Assembly: GCA_900546835.1 (NCBI GenBank)
Contig: UREH01000143.1
Location: 1 to 5,920 of the forward strand
DNA length: 5,920 nucleotides
Origin: an uncultured Porphyromonadaceae bacterium
GTDB taxonomy: Bacteria > Bacteroidota > Bacteroidia > Bacteroidales > Muribaculaceae
Direction of reading: 5' to 3'
A model generated the notes under the pieces. The model did no database searches and was not told the DNA's origin. It saw only the letters and a program-made list of their open reading frames with translations. Below, in pieces: positions 1 to 5,920 of this stretch. Position numbers and translations under genes: made by a program. Numbering within the stretch: the first letter of the stretch is position 1; each line of letters begins with the position of its first letter.

Positions 1-13
1 GTATAAGAGACAG
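1..13. other. Residual Tn5/Nextera mosaic-end adapter sequence
   Basis: The first 13 bases, GTATAAGAGACAG, are identical to the last 13 of the 19-bp Tn5 mosaic end (AGATGTGTATAAGAGACAG) used in transposase-based sequencing libraries. The match sits exactly at the window edge, as expected for untrimmed adapter at a contig end. It should not be read as genomic sequence. The last residues of the adjoining minus-strand frame (TCLLY) come wholly or partly from the adapter. Confidence 0.9.
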
Positions 14-750
14 GTGTGAAACATCTTTATTGCCTTCGGGTTATGCAGGTCGTAATAACCGCGTATGCGTGTGCCGGTGAATGTCATGGATTCTGCATCC
101 GGCGCCACGGTCAGTGGAACGCCGGCCGCTTCCGGATGGTCGGGAAGAAGATAAGGGTCCGGATAAAGTACGTTGCTGCGGTAGGATGTCGGCAACACGG
201 CTCCCGTCGAGCCGTCCGACGCTTTCCACCATACTTGGTGCGCGGTGTTATAGCAGGGATTAGTGTAAGTCACCGAGAATCCCCGTTGGGATGTCAGCAG
301 ATAATACTCGCTTCCGGCAAGCTCCAGCCAAGGGCCGTCGTCGGGAATTCCGTTGCCGTTGGTATCGGCCATAACCTGCACTGCGGCCGGCTCGCAGCTC
401 TCTCCGCTACCGCTCGAAAGAGCGTTTCCCCCGATTACGAAATCCACGCCGTAGCGGTGCTTCGGATGGTTGAGCACAGGCTTGTCGAACGCAAGCACTA
501 CGTAGCCTCCGAAGCTGCCGAGCGTAGTCACCCCTTCAGTCGTGTCGTCAGTCGCGCCTTTTAATGGAGCTGCGGCAGCCGACGGGTCGATGGCGATTTC
601 AAGATTGGCAAACTGGGTCGGAGCCGGGCAATAGTCTATAACCCTCACTCCGTTGTCGGCTTTTATTGCGGGAGCGGCAGAAAATGCAAGCGCAACGATT
701 GCCGCATATGAATATGGCAACGTTGCGCTGAGTATGGATTTGAGAGGCAT
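14..750 (-). CDS. Secreted cell-surface protein with Ca-loop-like motif, 3' end missing
   Basis: Reading leftward from the ATG at 748-750, the frame is open to the contig end, giving about 245 genuine residues and no stop. Residues 1-31 look like a Sec signal peptide: K4, a hydrophobic run around 16-27 (AAIVALAFSAAP), and a likely cut after AIKA. No lipobox Cys follows. The mature part has VTTLGSFGGYVVLAFDKPV (74-92), a V/GGNAL turn (107-111), SCEP (118-121) and DTNGNGIPDDGPWLELAGSE (129-148). The DxNxNGxxDD run resembles calcium-binding loops of the thrombospondin type 3 or dockerin kind. From memory, the order 'GSFGG-Y-V--FD', 'GNA', 'S-EP', 'D-NGNG-PDD-W-E-AGSE' recurs in Bacteroidetes surface proteins, some encoded near outer-membrane uptake systems such as cobalamin loci. 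That family link is tentative and the ligand is unknown. The start lies 52 nt after the upstream aminotransferase stop with no promoter box visible, so co-transcription is plausible. The final codons run into adapter. Confidence 0.75.
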
Positions 751-802
751 GTCAGTATGGTTTGAGAGAAGTGTGGTTTCGGCAAACGGGCGTATCCTCC
801 GG

Positions 803-1990
803 TCAGGGGATAAGCTCGTATTTGCGGAATACCTTCTGAAATTTGTCGAGAGCGTATTCCACCTGAGCCTTCGAGTGGGTGGCCATCAGGCTGAAACGTA
901 TCAGTGTATCCTGCGGAGCAACGGCGGGCGAAACTACAGGATTCACGAAGAGGCCTTCGTCGAAGAGGTCGCGCACCACGTGGTATGTCTTGTAGTCGTC
1001 GCGGATGAACAGCGGGATAATCGGAGTGGAAGTGTTGCCGATTTCGCAGCCCATGTTGCGGAATCCGTCAAGGGCGAAGTGTGTGATTTCCCAGAGATGC
1101 TCCTGGCGTTCGGGTTCCGATTCCATTATATCGATGGCCTTCAGGGCAGCGGCCGTCGATGCGGGGGTAATCGAGGCGGTGAAGATGTAGGAGCGGGAGT
1201 GGTGGCGCAGGAAGTTGGTAATCTCCTTGTCGGTGGCGATGAAGCCGCCGAGCGATGCGAACGATTTCGAGAAAGTTCCCATCACCAGGTCTACGTCGTC
1301 GGTCACGCCGAAGTGGTTGCACACGCCGCGGCCGCCTTTGCCGAATACGCCGATGCCGTGGGCTTCGTCGACCATTACGGATGCGTTGTATTTTTTTGCA
1401 AGCTTCATGATCTCAGGCACGTTGGCCACGTCGCCTTCCATTGAGAATACGCTGTCGGTAACGATGAGCTTCACCTTGTCGGGGTCACATTTCTGGAGCT
1501 GCTTCTCAAGCGACGCCATGTCGTTGTGTTTGTACTTCAGGGCGGTGGAGAAGCTCAGACGGCGGCCTTCGATAATCGAGGCGTGATCCTGCTCGTCCCA
1601 GAGGATGTAGTCCTCACGGCCTGTGAGACACGAAACCACTCCGAGGTTCACCTCGAAGCCGGTGGAGTATATCATAACGTCTTCTTTGCCGATATATTCG
1701 GCTATGCGGCGTTCGAGTTGCTTGTGGATGTCGAGAGTTCCGTTGAGGAACGGGGATCCGGCGCAGCCGGTGCCGTATTTCTTGGTTGCTTCGATGGCGG
1801 CTTCTTTGATGCGGGGATCGGCCACGAGGCCGGAATAGCAGTTCGAGCCGAACATCAGCACCTTCTTGCCGTCGATAAGCACTTCGGGTTCCTGCTCTGA
1901 GGAAATTTCGCGGAAATAGGGATAGACTCCTGCGGCCATGGCCTGTTGCGGAGCGGTGTACTGCGCGAGTTTTGCTTGTAGTAACTTCAT
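803..1990 (-). CDS. spt: Serine palmitoyltransferase (alpha-oxoamine synthase, PLP-dependent)
   Basis: This 395-residue fold-type I PLP enzyme is predicted to condense L-serine with a long-chain acyl-CoA to 3-ketosphinganine, the first step of sphingolipid synthesis in Bacteroidales. Visible residues are GTFSKS with the Schiff-base lysine K242, VDEAHG with D208 and H211, the stacking histidine H136 in DEQDHASI, and R365 in DTLIRFSLMATHS. The H136, D208, H211 and K242 spacing is exactly that of Sphingomonas SPT (H159, D231, H234, K265). The N-terminal FGSNCYSGL and GTGCAGSPFLNGTLDIH stretches fit Bacteroidetes SPT better than glycine C-acetyltransferase (Kbl) or BioF, which typically start differently. 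Length matches the soluble bacterial homodimer, and no membrane segment is seen. The ATG start gives MKLLQAKLAQY, with no clear Shine-Dalgarno site, as is usual in this phylum. No fatty-acid or carrier-protein gene adjoins it. Kbl remains the main alternative; the family call is firm, the substrate call moderately so. Confidence 0.85.
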   Translation of the reverse strand: MKLLQAKLAQYTAPQQAMAAGVYPYFREISSEQEPEVLIDGKKVLMFGSNCYSGLVADPRIKEAAIEATKKYGTGCAGSPFLNGTLDIHKQLERRIAEYIGKEDVMIYSTGFEVNLGVVSCLTGREDYILWDEQDHASIIEGRRLSFSTALKYKHNDMASLEKQLQKCDPDKVKLIVTDSVFSMEGDVANVPEIMKLAKKYNASVMVDEAHGIGVFGKGGRGVCNHFGVTDDVDLVMGTFSKSFASLGGFIATDKEITNFLRHHSRSYIFTASITPASTAAALKAIDIMESEPERQEHLWEITHFALDGFRNMGCEIGNTSTPIIPLFIRDDYKTYHVVRDLFDEGLFVNPVVSPAVAPQDTLIRFSLMATHSKAQVEYALDKFQKVFRKYELIP

Positions 1991-2015
1991 GCTATGGGTT
2001 GAAAATGCCTGATAG

Positions 2016-2261
2016 TCAGACGTTAGCTGTAGTTGTGGCCGATGAAGGCCTGCAGCGGTATTTTATGAGTTGGCTATATACGTTCGGAATGTCCGGATTA
2101 TACCCGCCGGCCTTGGCCACGGATATAGCGTGAAGAGAGGTCAGATATTCAAGTACCTGTGGACCAATAATGATTGAGGCAATATCACTTGGGGCACTCG
2201 TTTTTACCTTGAGTATTCGGCTTGCAAAATTAGAAAAAAAATGCGAGAATGAAGCTACTGT
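2016..2261 (-). pseudogene. Start-less open frame resembling the C-terminus of a SIS-domain sugar isomerase
   Basis: On the minus strand an 81-codon frame runs from just after a TAA (ending at 2262) to a TGA at 2016-2018, 25 nt before spt. It contains no ATG, GTG or TTG. From about codon 26 (position 2186) the peptide becomes protein-like: SDIASIIIGPQVLEYLTSLH, then AISVAKAGGYNPDIPNVYSQ (45-64) and LIKYR. This resembles the end of SIS-domain proteins such as GlmS, where a helix is followed by a G-x-D-x-D-x-P-R-N-L-A/S-K tail. Here GYNPDIPN-YS matches the spacing, with N replacing R and Q replacing the usual K. Codons before about 26 overlap AT-rich DNA and a promoter-like box, so they are probably not coding. 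I read it as a remnant of a deleted gene lying upstream of spt. A short peptide from a non-canonical start is possible but unsupported. The homology is judged by eye. Confidence 0.4.
2225..2232 (-). promoter_or_regulatory. Bacteroidetes-type -7 promoter box (TAnnTTTG) upstream of spt
   Basis: The minus strand reads TAATTTTG, an exact match to the TAnnTTTG -7 consensus of Bacteroides primary-sigma promoters. It sits in the AT-rich part of the spacer. No TTTG lies at the usual -33 distance, so the match is half of a promoter. Transcription from here would give spt, and perhaps the following secreted-protein gene, an untranslated leader of about 230 nt that includes the SIS-like frame. Confidence 0.35.
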
Positions 2262-2348
2262 TTATAAAAAATGTGATGGTTTTGACGCAAATTGCTCGGA
2301 AATTGTCGATTTTGCCACTTTTACGTCAGCGAGGGTCGGTCAATCGGT

Positions 2349-3590
2349 TTACTTTGATTTAATCCGGTTGCCGCGCAGGTAGATGTCGGTGATCAGAGGC
2401 GTAGTATAGGCGTAGAGAAGATATTGCAGAGAGGGGAGGGGGCGCGTAATGAAGAAACTGGCGTTTTTCCCCGTCGCTATGGTTCCGCAACGCTCGGCCA
2501 CGCCCATTGCGGCTGCGCCGTTGATTGTAGTGGCGTTGAGCGATTGTTCCGGCGTGAGACGCATGCGTATTGAGCCTACCGATGCCACAAACCGCATATC
2601 GCCTGAGGGCGAAGAGCCCGGATTGTAGTCGGAGGCAAGGGCCACAGCAGCTCCGGCATTGATCAGGTCGCGCGTTCGCGCGTATGGCATACCTAAGAAG
2701 AAAGATGCGCCGGGGAGTGCGGTGGCTATGGTGCCGCTGTGGGCGAGCAGACGGATTTCCTCCTCGCCGATGCGCTCGAGATGGTCGACCGAAAGGGCGC
2801 CGTGGGCCACTCCTACCTGCACGCCCCCGGAGATGTCGAGCTCGTTGGCATGGATTTTCGGCCGCATGCCGTAGGCTCCGGCTGCTTCGAGGATGCGTGA
2901 TGTCTCGTCGGGCGTGAAGAATCCGCGGTCGCAGAACACGTCTACGTAGTCGGCCAGCCGCTGCCGCCCGACTTCTGGAATCGTCTCCCGGCAAAGCATG
3001 TCGACGTAGTCGCTCTGGCGCCCCGCGTAGGCTCGCCCTACGGCGTGGGCGCCGAGAAAAGTTGTCTTCACCTCCAGCGGGACCGTCTCCTTTATGCGGC
3101 GAGCCACGCGCAGCATCTTCAGCTCGCTCTCGGTGGTCAGGCCGTAGCCGCTCTTTATCTCGATGGCTCCGGTTCCTTTGGCTATCACCTCATCGATGCG
3201 TTCCATTGCCTGGCGATAGAGTTCCTCCTCGGGGGTGGCGGCAAGAAGGTCGGCGGAGTTCAGTATTCCGCCCCCGCGCCGGGCAATCTCCTCATAGCTC
3301 AGACCGTTGATTTTGTCGAGAAACTCGCCGGAGCGCTCGCCTGCATATATCATATGTGTGTGCGAGTCGCAGAACGAAGGGAACACCCAGCTGCCGTCGA
3401 GGTCGATGATTTCGGCGTTCTCGGGCACTTCGCCGAGTGTGGCCATCTCGCCGCAGGCGGCTATGGTGTCGCCGTCGGTGAGCAGCCATGCCGACTCGAT
3501 GGTTTTGAAAACGTTCATTTCCGCGCCGCGTCGGGCCGATGTGCGCGGGTCGGCGCCCGCGAGCACGCCGATGTTTATGAATAGGTTCAT
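2349..3590 (-). CDS. hutI: Imidazolonepropionase
   Basis: HutI hydrolyses 4-imidazolone-5-propionate to N-formimino-L-glutamate, the third step of histidine breakdown, in the cytosol. The 413-residue length is normal for this amidohydrolase-superfamily enzyme. Metal ligands are visible: H77 and H79 in FCDSHTH, H247 in KIHANE, and D321 in ASDYNPGSSPSGD. This has the same spacing as the H80, H82, H249 and D324 set I recall for Bacillus HutI. Other family residues are R86 in AGERSGEF, the SGYGL stretch (147-151), H182 in LGAHAVG, E250 and H270 in SVDH. The ATG at 3588-3590 begins MNLFINIGVLAG, the expected start of the N-terminal beta-domain. It lies 33 nt after the hutH stop on the same strand, so it is the last hut gene of the run. 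It ends in TAA at 2349-2351 before an AT-rich spacer. No disruption is seen. Confidence 0.96.
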   Translation of the reverse strand: MNLFINIGVLAGADPRTSARRGAEMNVFKTIESAWLLTDGDTIAACGEMATLGEVPENAEIIDLDGSWVFPSFCDSHTHMIYAGERSGEFLDKINGLSYEEIARRGGGILNSADLLAATPEEELYRQAMERIDEVIAKGTGAIEIKSGYGLTTESELKMLRVARRIKETVPLEVKTTFLGAHAVGRAYAGRQSDYVDMLCRETIPEVGRQRLADYVDVFCDRGFFTPDETSRILEAAGAYGMRPKIHANELDISGGVQVGVAHGALSVDHLERIGEEEIRLLAHSGTIATALPGASFFLGMPYARTRDLINAGAAVALASDYNPGSSPSGDMRFVASVGSIRMRLTPEQSLNATTINGAAAMGVAERCGTIATGKNASFFITRPLPSLQYLLYAYTTPLITDIYLRGNRIKSK

Positions 3591-3623
3591 AGTGGGCTGA
3601 AGTTTATTTCGTTTCCCAGCCGG

Positions 3624-5111
3624 TCAGTGCATAGTGGTCTTGATGAATTCGGTAGTGGCGTCGATAAGCGGATACATTACTGTGTCGGTGTCGACGAATG
3701 GTACCGTCAGCCTCAGCTCGGCTACCATTTTCTCAAGCAAGGGCGATGTGTGGAGCGGTCGGCGGAGGTGGAGTGCCTGGGCGGCGTTCAGAAGTTCGAT
3801 GGCCAGCACCCGGTAGGTGTTGTCCGCTATCTCGCAGAGTTTCGTAGCTGAATTGGCGCCCATCGACACGTGGTCTTCCTGTCCCTGCGAGGAGGGGATG
3901 CTGTCGGACGACGTGGGCCAGCACAGGGCGCGGTTGCGGTTTACGATGGAGGCAGCGGCATATTGCGGAATCATGAAGCCGCTGTTCAGCCCCGGTCTGG
4001 CCACGAGGAAGGATGGTAGTCCGCGCACTCCCGATATGAGTTTGAAGGTGCGCCGCTCCGAGATGTCGGCGATTTCTGCCAGAGCCACGGCGAGGTGGTC
4101 CATCGGCAGGGCGATGGGCTGCCCGTGGAAGTTGCCGGCGGATACCACCAGGTCTTCCTCGGGAAAAACTGTCGGATTATCGGTCACGGAGTTGATTTCC
4201 GTCTCCAGGGCGTGTGCGGCGAACTCGAGAGTATCTTTCGAGGCACCGTGAACCTGTGGCATGCAGCGGAAGGAGTAGGGATCCTGCACATGGCTTTTCG
4301 GCTGTTTCTGCAATTCGCTCCCTTCGAGGAAGTAGCGTACTGCGTCGGCCGTCGATTTCTGTCCGGGGTGGGGGCGGACCGCCTGAATTTGTGGCAGGAA
4401 GGGCTCGATGCGTCCGTCGAAGGCGTCGAGCGAGAGTGCGCCGATTTTGTCGGCCCACACCATGATGCGGCGTGCGCGGATTATGGCCCAAACGCCGTGG
4501 GCCGACATGAATTGGGTGCCGTTGAGCAGTGCCAGTCCCTCTTTGCTCTGCAGGGTTATCGGTTCCCATCCGGTGCGTCGCAGCAGTTCGGCGCCGGAGA
4601 TTGTCTGCCCGTCGTAGTCTACCTCGCCCAGCCCGAGCAGGGGGAGTGAGAGGTTGGCAAGCGGTGCGAGGTCGCCCGAAGCTCCCAGCGAGCCCAGCCG
4701 GCGCACCACCGGGGTGATGTGGCGGTTGAACATCTCGATCAGGCGCTCCACCGTGGCGGTCTGCACGCCCGAATGGCCGTAGCTGAGCGACTGTATTTTC
4801 AGAAGCATCATAATCCTTACAATCTCCGGGTCGACTTTCTCTCCGATACTGCACGAATGGCTCATCACCAGATTTTTCTGGAGTGTGGCCAGCTGGTCGG
4901 GGTCGATGGAGATGTTGCAGAGCGACCCGAATCCGGTCGATACGCCGTAGATGGGCTCTTTTTGCGTCGCCATCTGGTTGTCGAGATATTCGCGGCAGCG
5001 CGCTATGCGTCGGGCGGATTCCTCGCTCAGGGCGAGCTTCATGTCGTTGTCGATGATTTGAGCCACGCGGTCGATTTCGAGCCAGTCGGGGCTGATATGA
5101 TGGACTTCCAT
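3624..5111 (-). CDS. hutH: Histidine ammonia-lyase (histidase)
   Basis: HutH removes ammonia from L-histidine to give trans-urocanate, the first step of the Hut pathway, in the cytosol. The 495 residues match the usual length. The self-forming MIO electrophile comes from A144-S145-G146 in GSLGASGDLAPLA. Other active-site motifs are Y55 in YGVSTGFG, the S84-H85 pair in LVMSHS (a residue pair that favours His or Tyr over Phe), N197 in LLNGTQ, QDPYSFRC (276-283), NPTVF (312-316), GNFHGQP (326-332), and E412 in QEDHVSMG. That Glu and the SH pair point to histidase rather than phenylalanine ammonia-lyase. The ATG at 5109-5111 gives MEVHHISPDW. It starts 24 nt after the hutU stop and is followed by hutI after 33 nt, consistent with one transcript. 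The frame is intact. Long open frames on the other strand and in another minus frame here are GC-rich shadows. Confidence 0.97.
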   Translation of the reverse strand: MEVHHISPDWLEIDRVAQIIDNDMKLALSEESARRIARCREYLDNQMATQKEPIYGVSTGFGSLCNISIDPDQLATLQKNLVMSHSCSIGEKVDPEIVRIMMLLKIQSLSYGHSGVQTATVERLIEMFNRHITPVVRRLGSLGASGDLAPLANLSLPLLGLGEVDYDGQTISGAELLRRTGWEPITLQSKEGLALLNGTQFMSAHGVWAIIRARRIMVWADKIGALSLDAFDGRIEPFLPQIQAVRPHPGQKSTADAVRYFLEGSELQKQPKSHVQDPYSFRCMPQVHGASKDTLEFAAHALETEINSVTDNPTVFPEEDLVVSAGNFHGQPIALPMDHLAVALAEIADISERRTFKLISGVRGLPSFLVARPGLNSGFMIPQYAAASIVNRNRALCWPTSSDSIPSSQGQEDHVSMGANSATKLCEIADNTYRVLAIELLNAAQALHLRRPLHTSPLLEKMVAELRLTVPFVDTDTVMYPLIDATTEFIKTTMH

Positions 5112-5135
5112 ATGGATGCTTTAAGTGTGGTTGTA

Positions 5136-5920
5136 TTAGTGGAAAATATTCATGGCATCGGCGATTGCCTGCTCGTCGGCCATGTTGGGAAGGGTGACGC
5201 ACAGGGTAGGGGTGCGCCCCATCTCGCGGCGGATAGCGCTCATGGCGCCCTTGTTGCGGGCCCAGCAGCGGCGGGCTATGCCGTTGGTCACGTCCCATAG
5301 CAGCATGCGGTCTATAGCGGTGGCGCTGTCGGCCGAGCCGTCAATCACCATGCCGAAGCCCCCGTTGATCACTTCGCCCCAGCCTACGCCGCCTCCGTTG
5401 TGGAGCGATACCCATGTGGCGCCCCGGAACGCGTCGCCTATCACGTTTTGTACGGCCATGTCGGCGCAGAGGTTCGACCCGTCGTAGATGTTCGATGTCT
5501 CGCGGTAGGGGGAGTCGGTGCCGGATACGTCGTGGTGGTCACGGCCGAGCACTACCGGAGCTGTGATTTCGCCCGTTCGGATGGCGTCGTTGAATGCGCG
5601 GGCTATGCGTGCGCGGCCTTCGGCATCGGCGTAGAGGATGCGGGCCTGCGAGCCTACCACGAGGTGGTTTTCGGCGGCTTTCTCAATCCAGTGGAGGTTG
5701 TCGGCCAGCTGGCCGTGGATTTCGTCGGGGCATTCCTCAAGCATCTCGCGGAGCACGCGCGTGGCTATGCGGTCGGTGGCGGCAAGGTCGGCGGGGTCTC
5801 TCGAGCTGCATACCCAGCGGAACGGACCGAATCCGTAGTCGAAGAAGAGCGGGCCCATGATGTCCTGCACATACGAAGGATAGCGGAATCCTTCGCTGCC
5901 GTCGGTGGCACCGACGGCAG
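5136..5920 (-). CDS. hutU: Urocanate hydratase, C-terminal part (5' end beyond window)
   Basis: HutU adds water to urocanate with a tightly bound NAD+ to give imidazolonepropionate, the second Hut step. About 260 C-terminal residues are present. The frame is open to the right edge, so the GTG at 5868-5870 is an internal codon, not the start. Motifs in order are GSEGFRYPSYVQDIMGPLFF (about 5897-5841), FGPFRWVC, APVVLGRDHHDVSGTDSPYR (to 5502), ETSNIYDGSNLCADMAVQN, GATWVSLHNGGGVGWGEVIN and GGFGMVIDG. The GRDHHDVSGTDSP-RETSNIYDGS form is that of the long (about 660-680 residue) urocanase also found in animals (UROC1), not the 557-residue Pseudomonas type. An ungapped match to the Pseudomonas sequence as I recall it puts Leu (codon 5634-5636) where the reactive Cys410 sits. 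The Arg454 equivalent is kept (codon 5502-5504). The gene is presumably first or early in the hut operon and ends in TAA at 5136-5138. Confidence 0.95.
   Translation of the reverse strand, partial: AVGATDGSEGFRYPSYVQDIMGPLFFDYGFGPFRWVCSSRDPADLAATDRIATRVLREMLEECPDEIHGQLADNLHWIEKAAENHLVVGSQARILYADAEGRARIARAFNDAIRTGEITAPVVLGRDHHDVSGTDSPYRETSNIYDGSNLCADMAVQNVIGDAFRGATWVSLHNGGGVGWGEVINGGFGMVIDGSADSATAIDRMLLWDVTNGIARRCWARNKGAMSAIRREMGRTPTLCVTLPNMADEQAIADAMNIFH
5896..5920. repeat. Perfect 12-bp inverted repeat at the right edge
   Basis: The sequence CTGCCGTCGGTG, one G, then CACCGACGGCAG forms a perfect inverted repeat with 12-bp arms and a 1-nt centre. It ends exactly at the last base of the window and lies within hutU, where the minus strand reads AVGATDGS. 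It may be a natural coding palindrome at which assembly stopped, or a fold-back artefact. Confidence 0.8.

Larger units (their letters stand above)
1991..2348. other. Intergenic spacer between hutI and spt
   Basis: This is the only stretch over 300 nt without an intact gene. It separates the 3' end of hutI from the start of spt. The right part (about 2205-2348) is AT-rich with T/A runs and looks non-coding. The left part (about 1991-2190) has the base composition of the flanking genes and carries the SIS-like open frame listed separately. I see no convincing intrinsic terminator after hutI: TGACG (around 2323-2327) could pair with CGTCA (around 2282-2286), but the loop is long and inner pairing is poor. 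A short stem, GTCTGA-CTA-TCAGGC followed by ATTTT (2007-2021, minus strand), lies just upstream of spt and is too weak to call. No tRNA or known riboswitch pattern was recognised. Confidence 0.7.

Noticed and set aside
16..564. Plus-strand 182-codon frame at the left edge
   Set aside because: It begins at a GTG beside the adapter and is antisense to the signal-peptide gene, whose minus-strand frame is open throughout and has coherent motifs.
653..1444. 263-codon plus-strand open frame opposite spt
   Set aside because: It lies antisense to a gene with clear catalytic motifs. Its peptide is low in recognisable motifs and rich in A/V/H/G, typical of a complementary-strand shadow in GC-rich coding DNA.
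2007..2021. Small stem GTCTGA-CTA-TCAGGC followed by ATTTT, a possible terminator
   Set aside because: It has only six pairs including one G-U and a short T-run, and it sits close to the spt start, so it is too weak to call a terminator.
2170..2382. 70-codon plus-strand frame starting MIEAISLGALVFTL in the spacer
   Set aside because: It runs antisense through the AT-rich spacer and into the 3' end of hutI, has no recognisable motif, and competes with the more protein-like minus frame.
5123..5132. Minus-strand AACCACACTT upstream of hutH, repeated at 769-778 upstream of the secreted-protein gene
   Set aside because: A shared 10-mer in a 5.9-kb window is expected by chance several times over, and the distances to the start codons differ (11 and 18 nt).
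4177..5298. 373-codon minus-strand open frame in another frame across hutH and the end of hutU
   Set aside because: The peptide is dominated by R, P, G and H as expected for an out-of-frame reading of GC-rich DNA, and it overlaps two well-supported genes.

Overview
The window reads as a fragment of a Bacteroidales-type (Bacteroidota) chromosome from a gut-associated lineage. The evidence is a Bacteroidetes-style serine palmitoyltransferase, a long UROC1-like urocanate hydratase, an absence of clear Shine-Dalgarno sites, and a TAnnTTTG-type -7 box in the one sizeable intergenic region. This placement is inference from gene content; family or genus cannot be fixed from the sequence. The left edge begins with 13 bases identical to the end of the Tn5/Nextera mosaic end, so position 1 is very likely a contig end that kept library adapter.

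All recognisable genes lie on the minus strand and are transcribed from right to left. From the right edge come hutU (3' part only, 5136-5920), hutH (3624-5111) and hutI (2349-3590). They are separated by 24 and 33 nt and look like one operon for histidine catabolism: histidine to urocanate (HutH), to imidazolonepropionate (HutU), to N-formiminoglutamate (HutI). The enzyme that removes the formimino group is not in the window and could lie to the right.

A 358-nt spacer (1991-2348) follows. Its right part is AT-rich and holds a Bacteroidetes-like -7 promoter box. Its left part is GC-richer and holds a start-less open frame (2016-2261) whose predicted peptide looks like the C-terminal tail of a SIS-domain sugar isomerase. 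It is best read as a gene remnant.

Left of the spacer is a complete alpha-oxoamine synthase, most likely serine palmitoyltransferase (803-1990), the entry enzyme of sphingolipid synthesis. After 52 nt comes the 5' part of a secreted protein (14-750) with a signal peptide and a calcium-loop-like motif, cut by the contig end.

Most of the window is ordinary metabolism, and I see no undescribed system. The points worth a second look are the orphan SIS-like frame, the Leu in HutU at the position of the bacterial catalytic Cys, the adapter at the left end, and a 12-bp-arm perfect inverted repeat exactly at the right end.
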